A program made the translations under genes and the position numbers. This document shows positions 1 through 11,448 of a DNA stretch of 64,000 bases, one piece after another. The notes beneath the pieces are model-generated. The model searched no databases. It had not been told where the DNA came from and worked only from the letters and a program-made list of their open reading frames with translations. The DNA is from Euleptes europaea (Eukaryota; Chordata; Lepidosauria; Squamata; Sphaerodactylidae), in the NCBI RefSeq assembly GCF_029931775.1, contig NC_079316.1, positions 64,668,064-64,732,063 of the forward strand. Reading direction: 5' to 3'. Positions within the stretch are counted from its first letter, which is position 1. The number at the start of each line of letters is the position of its first letter.

Positions 1-520
1 TGGTCGAGTTTTCTCTGCCGGCGGGACGGGCGCGGGGCGGTTTGTGGCGACTGGACGGCAGCGAGCGAGGCGTCCCGCGGAACATCGCTGGGCGGGCGGC
101 CAAAGGCTCCGCCGCCGCCCCCTCGGACCAGCTCCAGCGCGGCCCGTCTTCCCCAGCCGGAGGGAGCGCCTTCCAGACGAGAGACTCGTGCACGGGGGTC
201 CCACCCTCGGCACGTCTGAATGCCCACACTCCCGTGTCGCTCACTCACCGCGACCCATTCCACCTTGGCCGTTTCTCCTGACCCCTCCACCGTCACGTCC
301 AACAGCCCGGGTGAGATTGCCCGGCTCTCGGTCGGACCTCCCTCCCCAGGCCCGCCGCCGCCGGGATCCGAGTCCTCCGGAGCGGGCTCCGTTCTTTACC
401 CTCACCCCATCCCCAGACCCTCGGTTGGCGAAGCTGTCCTGCGTAGCCGCGGGTGGCTTCTCCCCGTCCGTCTGCCTCGAGGGCGCGGCGATGCTCGGCT
501 CTCTATTTCAGCAAAGGAAC
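1..520. promoter_or_regulatory. CpG island, probable promoter or first-exon region of an unidentified gene
   Basis: This stretch is strongly GC-rich with frequent CpG, unlike the AT-rich DNA that follows. Short G/C boxes such as GGGGCGG occur near the left edge. Open frames cross it on the + strand, but their proline- and arginine-rich translations look like products of base composition, not of a protein family, and I recognise none. Vertebrate CpG islands usually mark promoters. The island touches the window edge, so neither the gene nor its direction can be decided. In human the neighbour of KCNK18 on this side is VAX1, followed by SHTN1, but nothing here matches the VAX1 protein as I know it. 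Confidence 0.6.
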
Positions 521-1204
521 GAATCCGGTAGCTCTATCTGCAAACAGGCCAAGGGATCGGGTCGCCTCTATTCCTGTGTCTTTATCACGGCAATTTCCCC
601 CCTGTTTGGTTGTAGCTGAGGGGGAGGGGGCGACGTGGAGAACACTGGAAGAGCCTCCCGCTCAGATTTCCTACCTTTATCACCAACACGGGTAGTATTA
701 AGACGGCGTAGGGAATATGGGTATGTGTAAAATATGTTTATTCTAAGCTTTCTTTGATACCTGTTGCAGTACAATACAAGTCATCATCTCAGACAGTTGA
801 TTCTGAATGCTTCTTTTCACATAAACATCTGGCTATCCATATTTATAAAGTATGAGCTGGAGCTACATCTGTCTATCTATATAAATGCACGGTGCGTGTG
901 CACAGTGCCACTTACAGAAACGTAAAGTGAGCCTGGCTGAATGTGGTGTGCCTCTGAGTGTGGCGTTTATATTCCACGCAGCCTCTCTCCCCCCCCCCCC
1001 ACAGTTCATCCTTTGGGCCTTGAAATGATCAGGAAAACTGCTTTTTTCCCCTCATTTGCATCCCAGCAGTGTTATTTATGGCCTTCTCAGCCCTGGAGAA
1101 CAAAGTTCCGAGAGTTTTGATTTCATCATGGTGTATGGGATAGGAAAACACAAAGGGGTGAGAGAACTTTTGAAAGTGGGAAGCGCCTCCCCTTCAAAAT
1201 GATG
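521..1204. other. Unassigned sequence next to the CpG island
   Basis: GC content falls here from island-like to genome average. There is a C-homopolymer near 990-1000. A sequence resembling a splice acceptor (pyrimidines then CAG) sits near 500-513 at the island edge, but no convincing exon follows. I see no coding homology and no recognised repeat. Confidence 0.4.
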
Positions 1205-1508
1205 AATAAGAAGAGTTGGTTTTTATATGCTGACTTTCTCTACTACTTAAGGAAGAATCAAACTGGCTTACAATCGCCTTCCCTTCCCCTCCCCACAACA
1301 GACACTCTGTGAGGTAGGTGGGGCTGAGAGAGTGTGACTGGCCCAAGGTCACCCAGCTGGCTTCCTGTTTAGGAGTGGGGAAACAAATCCAGTTCACCAG
1401 ATTAGCCTCCGCCACTCATGCGGAGGAGTGGGGAATCAAACCCGGTTCTCCAGATCAGAGCACACCGCTCCAAACCACCACTCTTAACCACTACACCACG
1501 CCACCCCA
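1205..1508 (-). repeat. tRNA-derived SINE (type 1, about 300 bp)
   Basis: Read on the - strand this has a tRNA-like head (GTGTAGTGGTTAAGAG), a B-box-like stretch (GGGTTTGATTCCCCACTCC), a duplicated segment around CACATGAGCGG-type sequence, a middle ending in GGTGACCTTGGGC, and a tail near CGGCATATAAAAACCAACTC. Copies of the same family occur at about 10490, 19880, 28796 and 57806, so this is a dispersed family and not a gene. Confidence 0.85.
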
Positions 1509-1817
1509 GTCCCGGTGTAGGCCTGGATGAAGTGAAGTCTCCTCCCAGCAATGGCCAGCTCTGGCCCTCTGACAGCGGAGCTCCCCGGCGCTGGCCCCCT
1601 GCGGGAGCTCCGCTAGACTTTCTGGATGACTGGGCCATCCATTGGTTGAGGAAAGGGCATGGATGGGGAATAAGAGGTGGAGACGAAACCAGGATGCCAG
1701 TCAGGAATAAGCCCTGTGCGAGGCGCCTCTACATATCCCCAGTTGCTGAAGAGGATGGGGATTTCTATTACGACCACTGGGATGCATGAAAGGGTCGAAA
1801 CCCTCAACACACATACT
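1509..1817. other. Unassigned sequence between two SINEs
   Basis: Moderately GC-rich DNA. One + strand frame stays open through it, but the translation matches no family I recognise. It may be an older repeat. Confidence 0.35.
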
Positions 1818-2031
1818 TGAACACAAGAAGCTGCCTTATACTGAACCAGACCCTTGGTCCATCAAAGTCAGTATTGTCTACTGTAACCAGCAGCAGCTTT
1901 CCAGGGTCTCAGGCAGAGATCTTTCACATCACCTACCTGCCTGGTCCCTTTAACTGGAGATGCCGGGGATTGAACATGGGACCTTCTGCCTGCCAAGCAG
2001 AGGCTCCACCACTGAGCCACAGCCCCTCCCC
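1818..2031 (-). repeat. tRNA-derived SINE (type 2, GTGGCTCAGTGG family)
   Basis: The - strand has an A-box-like head (GGGCTGTGGCTCAGTGGTGG) and a B-box-like stretch (GTTCAATCCCCGGCATCTCC form), followed by the family body ending near AGTATAAGGCAGCTTCTTGTG. Copies at 8286, 11230 and 13358 share the same order of blocks. This is a RNA polymerase III-type retroposon with no coding capacity. Confidence 0.85.
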
Positions 2032-2177
2032 TTTCAGCACTTAGTGGTGATAGGTGACAAAGGGTAACCGCTGGTGCCCTTGTGCTCAGCTCCACAGGTC
2101 CTTTCATTCTGACACCATGCCCGGTCCCCAACCAGCCCTTCCTTTTGTTTTAAAGGGAGTCCTTGAAATCCAGAAGG

Positions 2178-2395
<218 letters not shown>

Positions 2396-5300
2396 AAATT
2401 TCCAGCAGCTCAGACTGGCCAAGTGAAGCGCCCCCGGCCAGCCCAGCAAATTGCAGCCGAGGGCATGGGAAGGGGCAGCCAGAGACAACGGGCGCAGTCA
2501 GGAAAATAGAGCCCAGCCAAGCAGGGCTTCTTGGATGGCGGGACTTGAGTCGGGACCCGTCCAAAGCCCTTGAAGGTGCGGATGAAGAGGTGAGGGTACA
2601 CCTTGGTTGGTGCGTTCTGACCTCCTCACTGTATGCTGCGTGGCCTGTTCCGCTTCGTCAGGCTTCTCTGGTTCAGCAGCCCCCTCTGGCTTGACATCTG
2701 TGGCTTCTGCCTCTTGTGGGTTCACCAAAGGTCCCTCAGGCTCCTCAGTGTCCTCCTCTTTAGGGCTGAAGCTATCAGGGTATTTGAGCTCGGTGTTTAC
2801 TTCAGCCTTTGCCCCCTCTGAAGCTGGCGGCGTTTGGCTCTCATCAAAGTAAATTGCTCAACTAATACAGATTCTTTTAGTAGTTGGGTCTATAATTCTG
2901 TAACCCTTGTTTTAGCTGAATACCCAACAAAAATTCCTTCATGTGCAGTGTCATCTAGTTTACTGCGTTTCTCTCTTGGAATATAGGCATAGGCCTTGCT
3001 CCCAAAAACGCGTAGATGCTTTATGGAAGGCTTGTGGCTGTGCCATAATTCGTAAGGAGTTCTCCCTGTTGCCTTTGTGGGCAATCTATTTCTGGTGTAT
3101 GTAGCTGCCATGACAGCCTCTCCCCAGTAGCTGTGTGGAAGATGTGCGTCTTTAAGCATGCACCTTAACATTTCAACTAGTGTCCGGTTGCATCTCTCTG
3201 CAACACCATTCTGAGATGGATTATATGGCACTGTCATTTGATGCTGAATGCCTTCATCCTTCAGGAACTGTTGCATTGTCTTAGAGATGTACTCCCCACC
3301 TGAATCCTAGCGAAGGACCTGTATCTTCCATCCAAACTTGTTCTGCACAATGGCTGCATACTCTCTCAGCTTTTCAAAGACCTGAGATTTCTCAGAAAGC
3401 AAATACACAACAACATATTGTGAATAGTCATCAATCAGGGTAAGAAAATATTTGAAATTACCCAGTGTTGGTGGCAAGGCGCCACATAAGTCACTATGAA
3501 TGAGCTGAAGCGGAGCTGTGGTCTTCTTCTCACTATTCTTTGGAAAAGGACTGTTTACAGCTTTGGACCTAATGCAACATACACAGTTAATTTCAGAATC
3601 ACAGTCTGTAAAAACAAAATCTTGGGTTAGATTTCCCTTTGCCATCTCCTTGATCGTTTGAAGATTGGCATGGTCGAGGTGCCGATGCCACAATGTTGAA
3701 CACTCTGTCTTCCCACAGCATCTTGCCATATTAACTTCATCTTGGGGAATATCAGTACACACTTCATGCAATTCATCCTTTTGGCTTTTGTCTGAAAATG
3801 CATCTTGTTCCTCTTGAACAATCAGTAACCCATTGCGTCGTTCAGCAATCATACAAAGTTTCCCATTCAATGAAACTGTACATCTAGTTCCCTTTGCATG
3901 AGATTCATAACCTTCTTCAGCAAGCTTACTCCAAGAAACTACATTACGTGTAAAATCAGGTATATATAAGACATTTTTCAATGGAAATTCACACATCTCA
4001 CCATCTTGCAGCCGACAAATCAAAAAACCATCCCCTCTTTGCCTTTCAATGACACCTGTTCCATTTCCCATAATGACCTCTCATGGGGAAATATATTCTA
4101 ATGTGGTAAAGAAATCTCTTTGTTTGGAGATGTGTTCAGAAGAACTGGAATTCAGAGGGTTCTCCCCCAATTGAGTAATTGAAATATCTGGGCATCCCAT
4201 CATATTTTCGTTCATAAAAATCCTTATCTTTGTGGTGGGCATCTGGCCCTGAATCATGCTTGTTAGGACATTCTGACACCTTGTGGCCTTTTTTGGAACA
4301 GCCAAAACAAACAACTGTTGAATTTCTTGATCCCATCTGGGGAGAGGGGCTCCTTGCTCGAGCACCAAAACCGTTCCCTTTGAATTGGCCGTTTGCTTCC
4401 CTGTTCAGCCCCTCCCTTCTCCCCTCATGGATCATCCCTTTGTTTCGAAACTTGGGAGATGGGGCCCTTTGTGCAATATGGCATTCCCTCATTGTTAGTT
4501 TGTAAGCAACTTCTTTTGACAAAGGCTGGTCATTCCACATCCCCTTTCTCACAATTTCCATAGTAACTTCATGACATGCTTCTTTGAAAGTTAAATCAGG
4601 TTTACGTTCTAGTTGCCCAACAAGTGGAATGCACCATTCTGGCAAGCTTATAAACAGGGTGCATAGTTTTTCTGTTTCAGTGACTGGCATTCCCACCATA
4701 TCAATTTGGGCTAGCAACTCTTTAACTTGGTAAACATGCTCTCTAATATTCTGTCCATCTCTGTACTTTAAAGAGTCCAATTTTCTTCTCAAGGCTAAGA
4801 AGTAGGGCCAACCCCTCTTGGTAAACATCCCATCAATGATTTTCATCATTTCTTTAGCTGTCTGTGCATCACGCAATTCACAAAGAACAGAGTCAGTTAC
4901 ATTAGTCAGGATAAGGTCCTGTGCCTTTCCATCCCACCTCAGCCAATCATTGCTAGGGGTTTCGGACAGTGGATTCTCACGGAGGTATTTTGTTAAACCT
5001 TCTGACTTCATCACCACTTCTATTCTCTTTTTCCAAGCATTATAATTATCATTATTCAAAAGCTCAATTCTGTGGCGGTCATCTTTCTGGCCAGCCATCG
5101 TAGCAGGGTGCATTACACATGCACACACAAAAGCAGTTTGAGCATGCCCTCGGGGCTTTTTGAGCTCACCTTTGTTCTTCAAAGAGTCGTTCTTCCTCCT
5201 CCGCTTGTAAGGGAACGATCGATTCCATCGGTCTTTCGTTGAGACGTTGTAGCAGCCCGTGGCAATAATTGGCTTGAGCATATGGTTTTCCTCTGGATCT

Positions 5301-7539
5301 AAATAATAAAAAGCATTCCTTGGGACCTAATGCAGTAATGTGGGGTAAACGTTATGCCACTTATAGCTGTTTTGAAATAACTACACGGCTACAAGGTTAA
5401 AGGCACTTCATGCTGCCTGCTTGATAGTTAAGTCTGAAAAGTCGGCATTTGCTTATCTGAGGTGCTTTTCCAGGCATAGAATGGAAGGTCATCTCTGTTT
5501 TGGGGTTTTTTCGTCTCTGTTCTGAGATACAGTGTAAAGGACGGAATTATGCCACTGTCGGACGGAATTATGCCGCTGTCCGATAAGACAGTGCAGCAGT
5601 ACAATAAACCTTGTACTGGGGATTTTGCACTTGTAAACCTGGTGACTTAATATTTTCCCCATAGATGAGTGAAAATGATACTGCCATGGATCCTGATTTG
5701 GATCCATGACAGAGGCCTGAAGATTCCTGACTCAGCTCAGATAACCACTGATCTGAGAGGATATAAGGAAGCCTCAAACGGCCAAAAGGGGGGAGGACTG
5801 GTAGAGGACAGCTGAATGCTGTCTGGCTGCTAGATCTCCTGGACATCCTCCTAAGATGTTAAACTAGGAAAGCAGAGAGTTGATGGAAGTTGGCTGACGC
5901 TGACCGACCTCACTCCCTATACTTGTCTCTTGCGTGAGACACATGAAGTGAGTTACAGAGAGGGCAGCAAGTCTGTCTGGCCATAACTCATTTCCATTAT
6001 ATTCTATCATTTCATGTCTTGCGTGATATGAAACTATACCATTTCACAACATGGAAGTTGTGAAACCCAAACTACAGAACTGGTCCATACAGTTCTTAGA
6101 ACCAGAAACAGGGAAGAAAGGAGTCAGAGGCTCCCCCAACATAATAGGGGAGGCTTCTGTACTCAGAATAAGAGGCAAGAGATGTTCCTGGGGGAAAAAG
6201 GAGAATCTCTTTTCTCTGTAATGAAGCTTAAGGCACATATGAAATGCTTACATAAAACATATACAAAATCTATTAAGCCTATTCATGGAGACTCTTAGTT
6301 CAGGAAACATATTCACTGAAATTGACAAAGCTAGAGAATAGCTGAGTCTTCCATATAAACACTAATACAGCCTTAAGCTTGCACATAATAAATAATATAT
6401 AAGCTCTGCATTGCTGACTGTTAAGAGATACACATACCATCAGCATGTATGAAGCATTCCTGATCTTGAAAGTGATCAGACATCTATAAACATAGAATGG
6501 TTTAAATATAAAGATCATAGTATCTTATCCTCTGCACACTGCAATGGGTAAAGATACTACACTTAGCTGTAATAATTGACTATAGCTCAAATAGCTCTAA
6601 TTTCAGCTTTCCCTGATAAATAGACTTCAGAACAGTATTTCAATGAACCTGAACTGGCATGAAATACTCAATGAGCTTTGGACTATAATTCTTAAATAAA
6701 CTAAGAACCAGAGAATCAAAGATATGGTAAAGACATAGAAGCATGGGAAAAGTCTATGTCCTTACAGAAAAGGTTTGCAATATCTTAAATATCAGCTATG
6801 CATATGAGCTGGAGAGGTTTTAGAAATAATATAAGGTTGTACTTAATTTACTATAACTTATAGTTTATATTTCAGGTACTTTGGATAAAGAAGCTTTTTG
6901 CTATAACAAATCTTTTTCCCATTATATTTAACCATATCTTCTCTCTGTGAAACTAATCAGGTTTTTACAAGATTCTGTAACTGTAGTATTCTGAAAGAAT
7001 CTAGAGATACTAGTTAGAATCTCATAAAGAGAAATGTATTAAAGGTTTAAGGTTAGGAAACCTTACATAGAGAAATTACTTATAAAGATTGTATGAAACT
7101 GCTTGCATATGTTAACATAACTGAACATGTTAAAGAATCATAATGTTTGTACTTTATGACATGTTTTGAGAATATGTATTCACATGCATATATATTTTAT
7201 GTGAAATAAATGTTATTTAAAGGAAGTCCCTTGTTCATAAATTTTCTGGCACTTCTCAATAGAAAGCCTACAGTCCTTGTAGGAATTATCATTGACTTCT
7301 GGCTGTGAGGTCTCGCTGAATAGATAGCTCCATTTCTCAGTAAATGGTACATTCTAGGAGTGTAGACCCCTTAACGCCACAAGCCGTGACAACGTCCGGA
7401 ACACGAATCTGTAACCCTTCGAGGTCAGGAAAATCTCTCAGCAGCAAATCTCTTTCGGAAAGGTGGCTGTTCAGGATCGGTCACCCAGCTCTCTTCTAGA
7501 ATTCTGGGCTTTCAATAATCTGTTGCACTACTACTCTGG

Positions 7540-7554
7540 GCTGGGCCCATAACC
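7540..7554 (-). other. Copia primer-binding site, initiator tRNA-Met anticodon-arm type
   Basis: Directly beside the LTR the + strand reads GCTGGGCCCATAACC. This is the anticodon arm of eukaryotic initiator tRNA-Met, with CAT as the anticodon. Drosophila copia is known to prime from an internal half of this tRNA, so the site supports both the family call and the LTR boundary. Confidence 0.85.
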
Positions 7555-8040
7555 TGTTGGAATGTACGTAGTTGCATATCCCTAATATTTAGCAGAGTGC
7601 CTTAAGCTTAGCAGCAACAGACGCTACATGTGTGTGCGTGTGTAAAAATAAAAGGAGCAGTCGTTTGTTCTAATCAAACTAAATACATTTTATTGTGAAA
7701 ATACACTTTGGATAGGAAAGGACATACAGGGTCCCCTATCCTAATCTATCTAACTAATTCCTTAGATATAAAAGAAGTTACCTGCCTTCCACTCCATCTC
7801 TGGAGTGGTAAGGCCTGAGCTCATGAGGAGCCCAGCTCCTAGGTCTTGCTTCGATGAGGGTGACAGGGAAGAGAGAGAGAAGAGGATATTGTCCCTGACA
7901 ATATAGCTCTAAACATCAAAGGGCAGGAAATGAGGGGAGAGGTGCAACTGCTAACAACCTCCCATCTATCTATCTGGTCAGTTTCCCCCCTTTGAGTGTG
8001 GAGGCAAGTGACACCACTAGGGAGAGCCCAATTTCCAACA
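7555..8040 (-). repeat. 5' LTR of the Copia element
   Basis: The LTR begins TGTTGG and ends CCAACA, the usual short inverted ends of Copia LTRs. On the - strand it carries a TATA-like box (TTTTATATCTAAGG) and a poly(A)-type AATAAA downstream, as expected for an LTR. It aligns by eye along its full length with the solo LTR at 24429-24927, which lies in the opposite orientation. Confidence 0.85.
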
Positions 8041-8285
8041 AGGGGCTGTGGCTCGCAGGCTGAGCTCTTGGGATCCACCAAGAGAGCTGCCTTCCTCCCG
8101 CAAGATGCCCTGAGCCCAGCCTCTTTCTTGCCAAACACAGACCTGCCAGCGCTCCTTGCATTTGCCCGGCTAAGAGCACCCAGGCCCGGGGGCATGGTCT
8201 AGGCTGGCTGTTCGAGGTCACCGAATTCACTGAGTAAAAAACCTTGAGCAAGCTGAGGGCTGATTCTTCTCATATGTACTCTTAT
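8041..8285. other. Unassigned sequence between the Copia LTR and a SINE
   Basis: GC-rich DNA flanking the LTR. A frame is open on each strand, but neither translation is recognisable. Confidence 0.35.
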
Positions 8286-9030
8286 TAAGGGGAGGGGCCG
8301 TGGCTCAGTGGTGGAGCCTCGGCTTGGCATGCAGAAGGTCCCAAGTTCAATCCCCGGCATCTCCAGTGAAAGGGACTAGGCGAGTAGGTGATGTGAAAGA
8401 CCTCAGCCTGAGACCCTGTAGAGCCGCTGCCGGTCTCAGTAGACAATATTGACTTTGTATTAGGGATTCAATGTGAGTTCCATTTCTGTCAGGGCAGTTA
8501 AAGAGTTAACTTGTTTGTATCAACAGTTTAGATAGTCTCAAGGTGATGATGAAATGACAAGATGTAAGTATTCTATTGGCTAGGGAATCACCATTGCAAA
8601 CGTGCAGAAAGGCACCGAGTCAGAATCGTTTATTACCCTGTTCCTTTGTTAAAGGTGTGAAACTTTGGGGCAGGATGTGTTAGTTACTTTTGAATCTCAC
8701 AGAAGCAAGATGCCTGTTCTTAGCTCTCCTGAGCTGGGACACAGACAAAGGGTTTTAAGCCTTAGTACCTGCCAGCATTCCTAGCACGATTTATAGGGAA
8801 CTAGATAGAAAGATTGTTATTTGTTTTTACTCCATGTAACCCTCCCTATTTTAGGAAAGTAAAGGATTTTTGTTTGATTAATAGAAAAGTCTTTGACTCT
8901 GTTTCATTGTGTGTTTGACCTGATTCTCTCTAACCACAATCACGATCCATTGGGCCTGGATCAAATCCAACACTTTGATGGACCAAGGGTCTGATTCAGT
9001 GTAAGGCCGCTTCATGTGTTCATGTGTACC
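8286..9030 (+). repeat. tRNA-derived SINE (type 2), split by a later insertion
   Basis: The head (GCCGTGGCTCAGTGGTGG), the B box (AGTTCAATCCCCGGCATC) and the body run from 8286 to 8457. The body resumes at 8973 with CTTTGATGGACCAAGGGTC and ends in the usual GCTTCATGTGTTCATGTG. The 515 bp between these points are foreign to the family. Confidence 0.85.
8458..8972 (-). mobile_element. LTR-like insertion (probable solo LTR) inside the SINE
   Basis: The inserted 515 bp are flanked by CTTTG on both sides (8453-8457 and 8973-8977), a 5-bp target duplication. On the - strand the insert begins TGTTGGATTTGATCC, like a Copia-type LTR end. It carries a TATAAA-like box and, roughly 160 bp further on, an AATAAA. 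The other end lacks a clean CA terminus, so the family is only inferred. It is younger than the SINE it interrupts. Confidence 0.6.
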
Positions 9031-9059
9031 TCGATGACTGCAAAACCAATGGGTGACTT

Positions 9060-9195
9060 ACATATACAGATGAGGTTGGGTAGCTGTGTTAGTCTGTCAC
9101 TAGCAGTAGAAAAGAGCAAGAGTCCAGTAGCACCTTAAAGACAGACAAAATTTATGGCAGGGTAGGGTATGAGCTTTCGTGAGTCACAGCTCGCT
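9060..9195 (+). repeat. Probable dispersed repeat of unknown class
   Basis: The segment AAGAGTCCAGTAGCACCTTA followed by AAGACAGACAAAATTTATGG and GAGCTTTCGTGAGTCACAGC is a wording I associate with repeats in reptile genomes. I cannot name the family from sequence alone. Confidence 0.4.
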
Positions 9196-10489
9196 TCTAT
9201 TCCATATATAAGTGAGTCACCAGAGATTAATCACCAGAGAGACAGAGACTGTCCATTCACCCTTTTAATGTCCAGCTGTCGGCCGCAGAGTGATCAGGAA
9301 CTAACAAGTCGCGGGCATGCATGCACGTGTGAACGAGCAGTCCTGCCTGTGCACAAAGACCTTTTCTTTAAAAGCGTTGAGTCACTCGCATGGACCGCAG
9401 CCAAGTCTGTTACTGTACTGATGCTGGTGAAGACATGTTTTCCTCCTTTGACAGCCTAGGCCACACAACGCAAAAGCCCTCCCAGCTGGAAGGACTCCAG
9501 AAAGTCCGAAGTTGCGGGGGGGGGGGGCTTCGTGATCCTCCCTCCGAGGCTGCTGTGGGCTGCCGCTGGGGGCCAAATGGCCAGAGCGGCAAAAGCCCCG
9601 AGGAACGCCCCCCAGCCCCTCAGTAGAATCCCCCCCCATCCGAAGAGGGTGATCTGGAGGAGACTGCAAAGAACTCACCCCATAACAGTCCCATTGAAAC
9701 TCGCAGCCGCAGGGCAAGCCGTTGCAATAAGCCCCCCCCCTCCCTTCCTGGGACTTCTCGAAAAGACTTCTGGAAAAGGAGCGCCAAGCCTTTTGGGCAA
9801 ATGGAGCCTTCACGGAAAGATTTCGATATTAAAAGCTGCCTCCGTTTCAAGAGACATTGGTTGGTCCTTTTCTGGGACATCTGGGGGGCACTTCTTCGAG
9901 GAAACGCTTCTGAAAACCACTCCAAATGACAGAGTGGAGAGCGATTCCCTGGTGACCTGGACAAGAATGAGTAGCAAAATGCAATGACACATGTAGGCAC
10001 AGAGGGAAGACAAACTCAAGCCAAATGCAAGTAGTCAGAAGTCCAACTGTAGTTGACTGAAGGGAGATTGTTTAAGAGCCACAGAGTTAAATTTAATAAT
10101 ATTGATGATGGGATAATCCCAGAAAGTACAAGCTCCTGCTTGGTCTTCAATCAACATTTTGTTTTTGTAGATATACATTTTTGACAGACCATGAACTGAT
10201 AGCAACTGAGATAATGTGTACTTATAGATGGAAAAAACCCGCACTTGTAACTTGTTCTTCAATAATGTCTTTGAAAATCCTTAAACAAGCCTGCTGTACC
10301 GGGAACAGGGATACATACCCCCTTTTACCGTAGACCATATCATTTCCTGTGACTTACTCCTTACTTCCATTGTTTCACAGTTGATGGTACTAAAAGATCC
10401 CTAACCGCCCACCTTCTCAAGTATTTCTCCCCCCCTACTTCTGAACCCTCAACCTAATTCCCCTTTCCTATGTTCTCTGCCTTTAAGGA
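9196..10489. other. Unassigned sequence with G- and C-homopolymers
   Basis: Contains a G run near 9515-9528 and C runs near 9630 and 9734. Several frames are open on the - strand across 9380-10000, but they overlap one another and none resembles a known domain. It may be an old repeat. No exon could be supported. Confidence 0.35.
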
Positions 10490-10692
10490 GTCTCAAAACA
10501 GCTTACAATCTCCTTCCCTCCCCCTCCCCACAACAAACATCTTGTGAGGTAGGTGGGGCTGAGAGAGTTTGGAGAGAACTGTGACTTGCCCAAGGTCACC
10601 CAGCAGGCCTCATGGGGAGGAGTGAGGGAACACACCCAGTTCTCCAGATTAGAGTCCCTCGCTCTTAACCACCATACTGTGCTGGCTCTCCC
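10490..10692 (-). repeat. tRNA-derived SINE (type 1), shortened copy
   Basis: The - strand carries the family's GAGAGCCAGCACAG head, a TCTGGAGAACTGGGTGTGTT segment and CCAAGGTCACCCAGC (antisense) blocks. It is shorter than the 300-bp copies. Confidence 0.75.
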
Positions 10693-11229
10693 CCCACCTC
10701 CCAAGAAGATTCCTGTGTCTTTAACAAGGGCCTGCTCTTTAGCAGTTTAACAGAGGACACTTTCTGTGCCAGACGTAGAGGTGAGATCTGCACCACAAAC
10801 ATCAAACCACTTCGTCTTCAGTACATTGTCCCCAAAATATTCAAGTACCACTCGAATTAATTTCCCACCCAAATCAATGAATGTGTTCCCCAAAGACTCA
10901 TTTTCTCTCTGCCTCTTTCACTTCTGTCTTTGCCCTCCCGAATGCAGCCAAGCTCTCTGAGCCGTGACTCAGACAAGAACGGTCTGAGGGAGAGCTTCTG
11001 ATCAGCAGCCAGCCACCAGCGCCCCCAACCTGACACCTCCATCAGCCTGCCTCTGCCTTAACCATGTGACAGGTGTCCATATGGTGCTAGGGAGAGACAG
11101 GCAATGGGGAGTCCTATGCTGTCTGCTTGCCAGGCATACCTTTGCTGGTGCTTTGGCACCAGCTCTCACTCACAGTCTGGGAAGGATGGTGGGGAGGGGA
11201 ATTAAATGTTACCCAGAATGGTTGGTATT
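10693..11229. other. Unassigned sequence
   Basis: No gene or clear repeat is visible. Confidence 0.35.
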
Positions 11230-11448
11230 CACATGAACACATGAAACTGCCTTATACTGAATCAGACTCTTGGTCTATCAAAGTCAGTATTGTCCACTCA
11301 GACCGGCAGCAGCTCTCCAGGGTCTCAGAAGGAGGTCTTTCCCATCACCTACTTGCCTCGTCCCTTTAACGGGAGATGCCGGGGATAGAACCTGGGACCT
11401 TCTGCATGCCAAGCAGGTGCTCTACAAACTAAGTCACAGCTCCTCCCC
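11230..11448 (-). repeat. tRNA-derived SINE (type 2)
   Basis: Same block order as the copy at 1818-2031, including AGTCAGTATTGTCCACTCAG (antisense body), GAGATGCCGGGGATAGAACC (B-box region) and a head near AGTCACAGCTCCTCCCC. Confidence 0.85.

Larger units (their letters stand above)
2590..8040 (-). mobile_element. Ty1/Copia LTR retrotransposon, fossil copy with 5' LTR
   Basis: The element reads right to left. Recognised parts, in order, are a 5' LTR (7555-8040), a primer-binding site, a long AT-rich leader, a gag region (about 4140-5100) with a CCHC zinc knuckle (CFGCSKKGHKVSEC), a Copia-type integrase region (about 2890-4070) with the HLDHAN zinc-binding motif, the LIDDYS core and the NGVAERCNRTL motif, and an integrase C-terminal stretch ending with RRSERTNQGVP (about 2600-2850). 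That order, and the GAG-preintegrase style, are typical of Copia and not of Gypsy. The copy is broken, with at least several breaks. The 5290-7540 interval has no recognised coding and could be leader or could hold a later insertion. Related LTR sequence at 24429-24927 shows the family moved more than once. Vertebrate Copia elements are known but sparse. Confidence 0.88.

Noticed and set aside
44-619. 191-residue frame in the CpG island
   Set aside because: It is proline/arginine-rich as expected from GC-rich DNA, overlaps other open frames and resembles no family I know.
9382-10000. Overlapping 126-143 residue - strand frames
   Set aside because: They contain homopolymer-coded stretches, no recognisable domain and no splice context.
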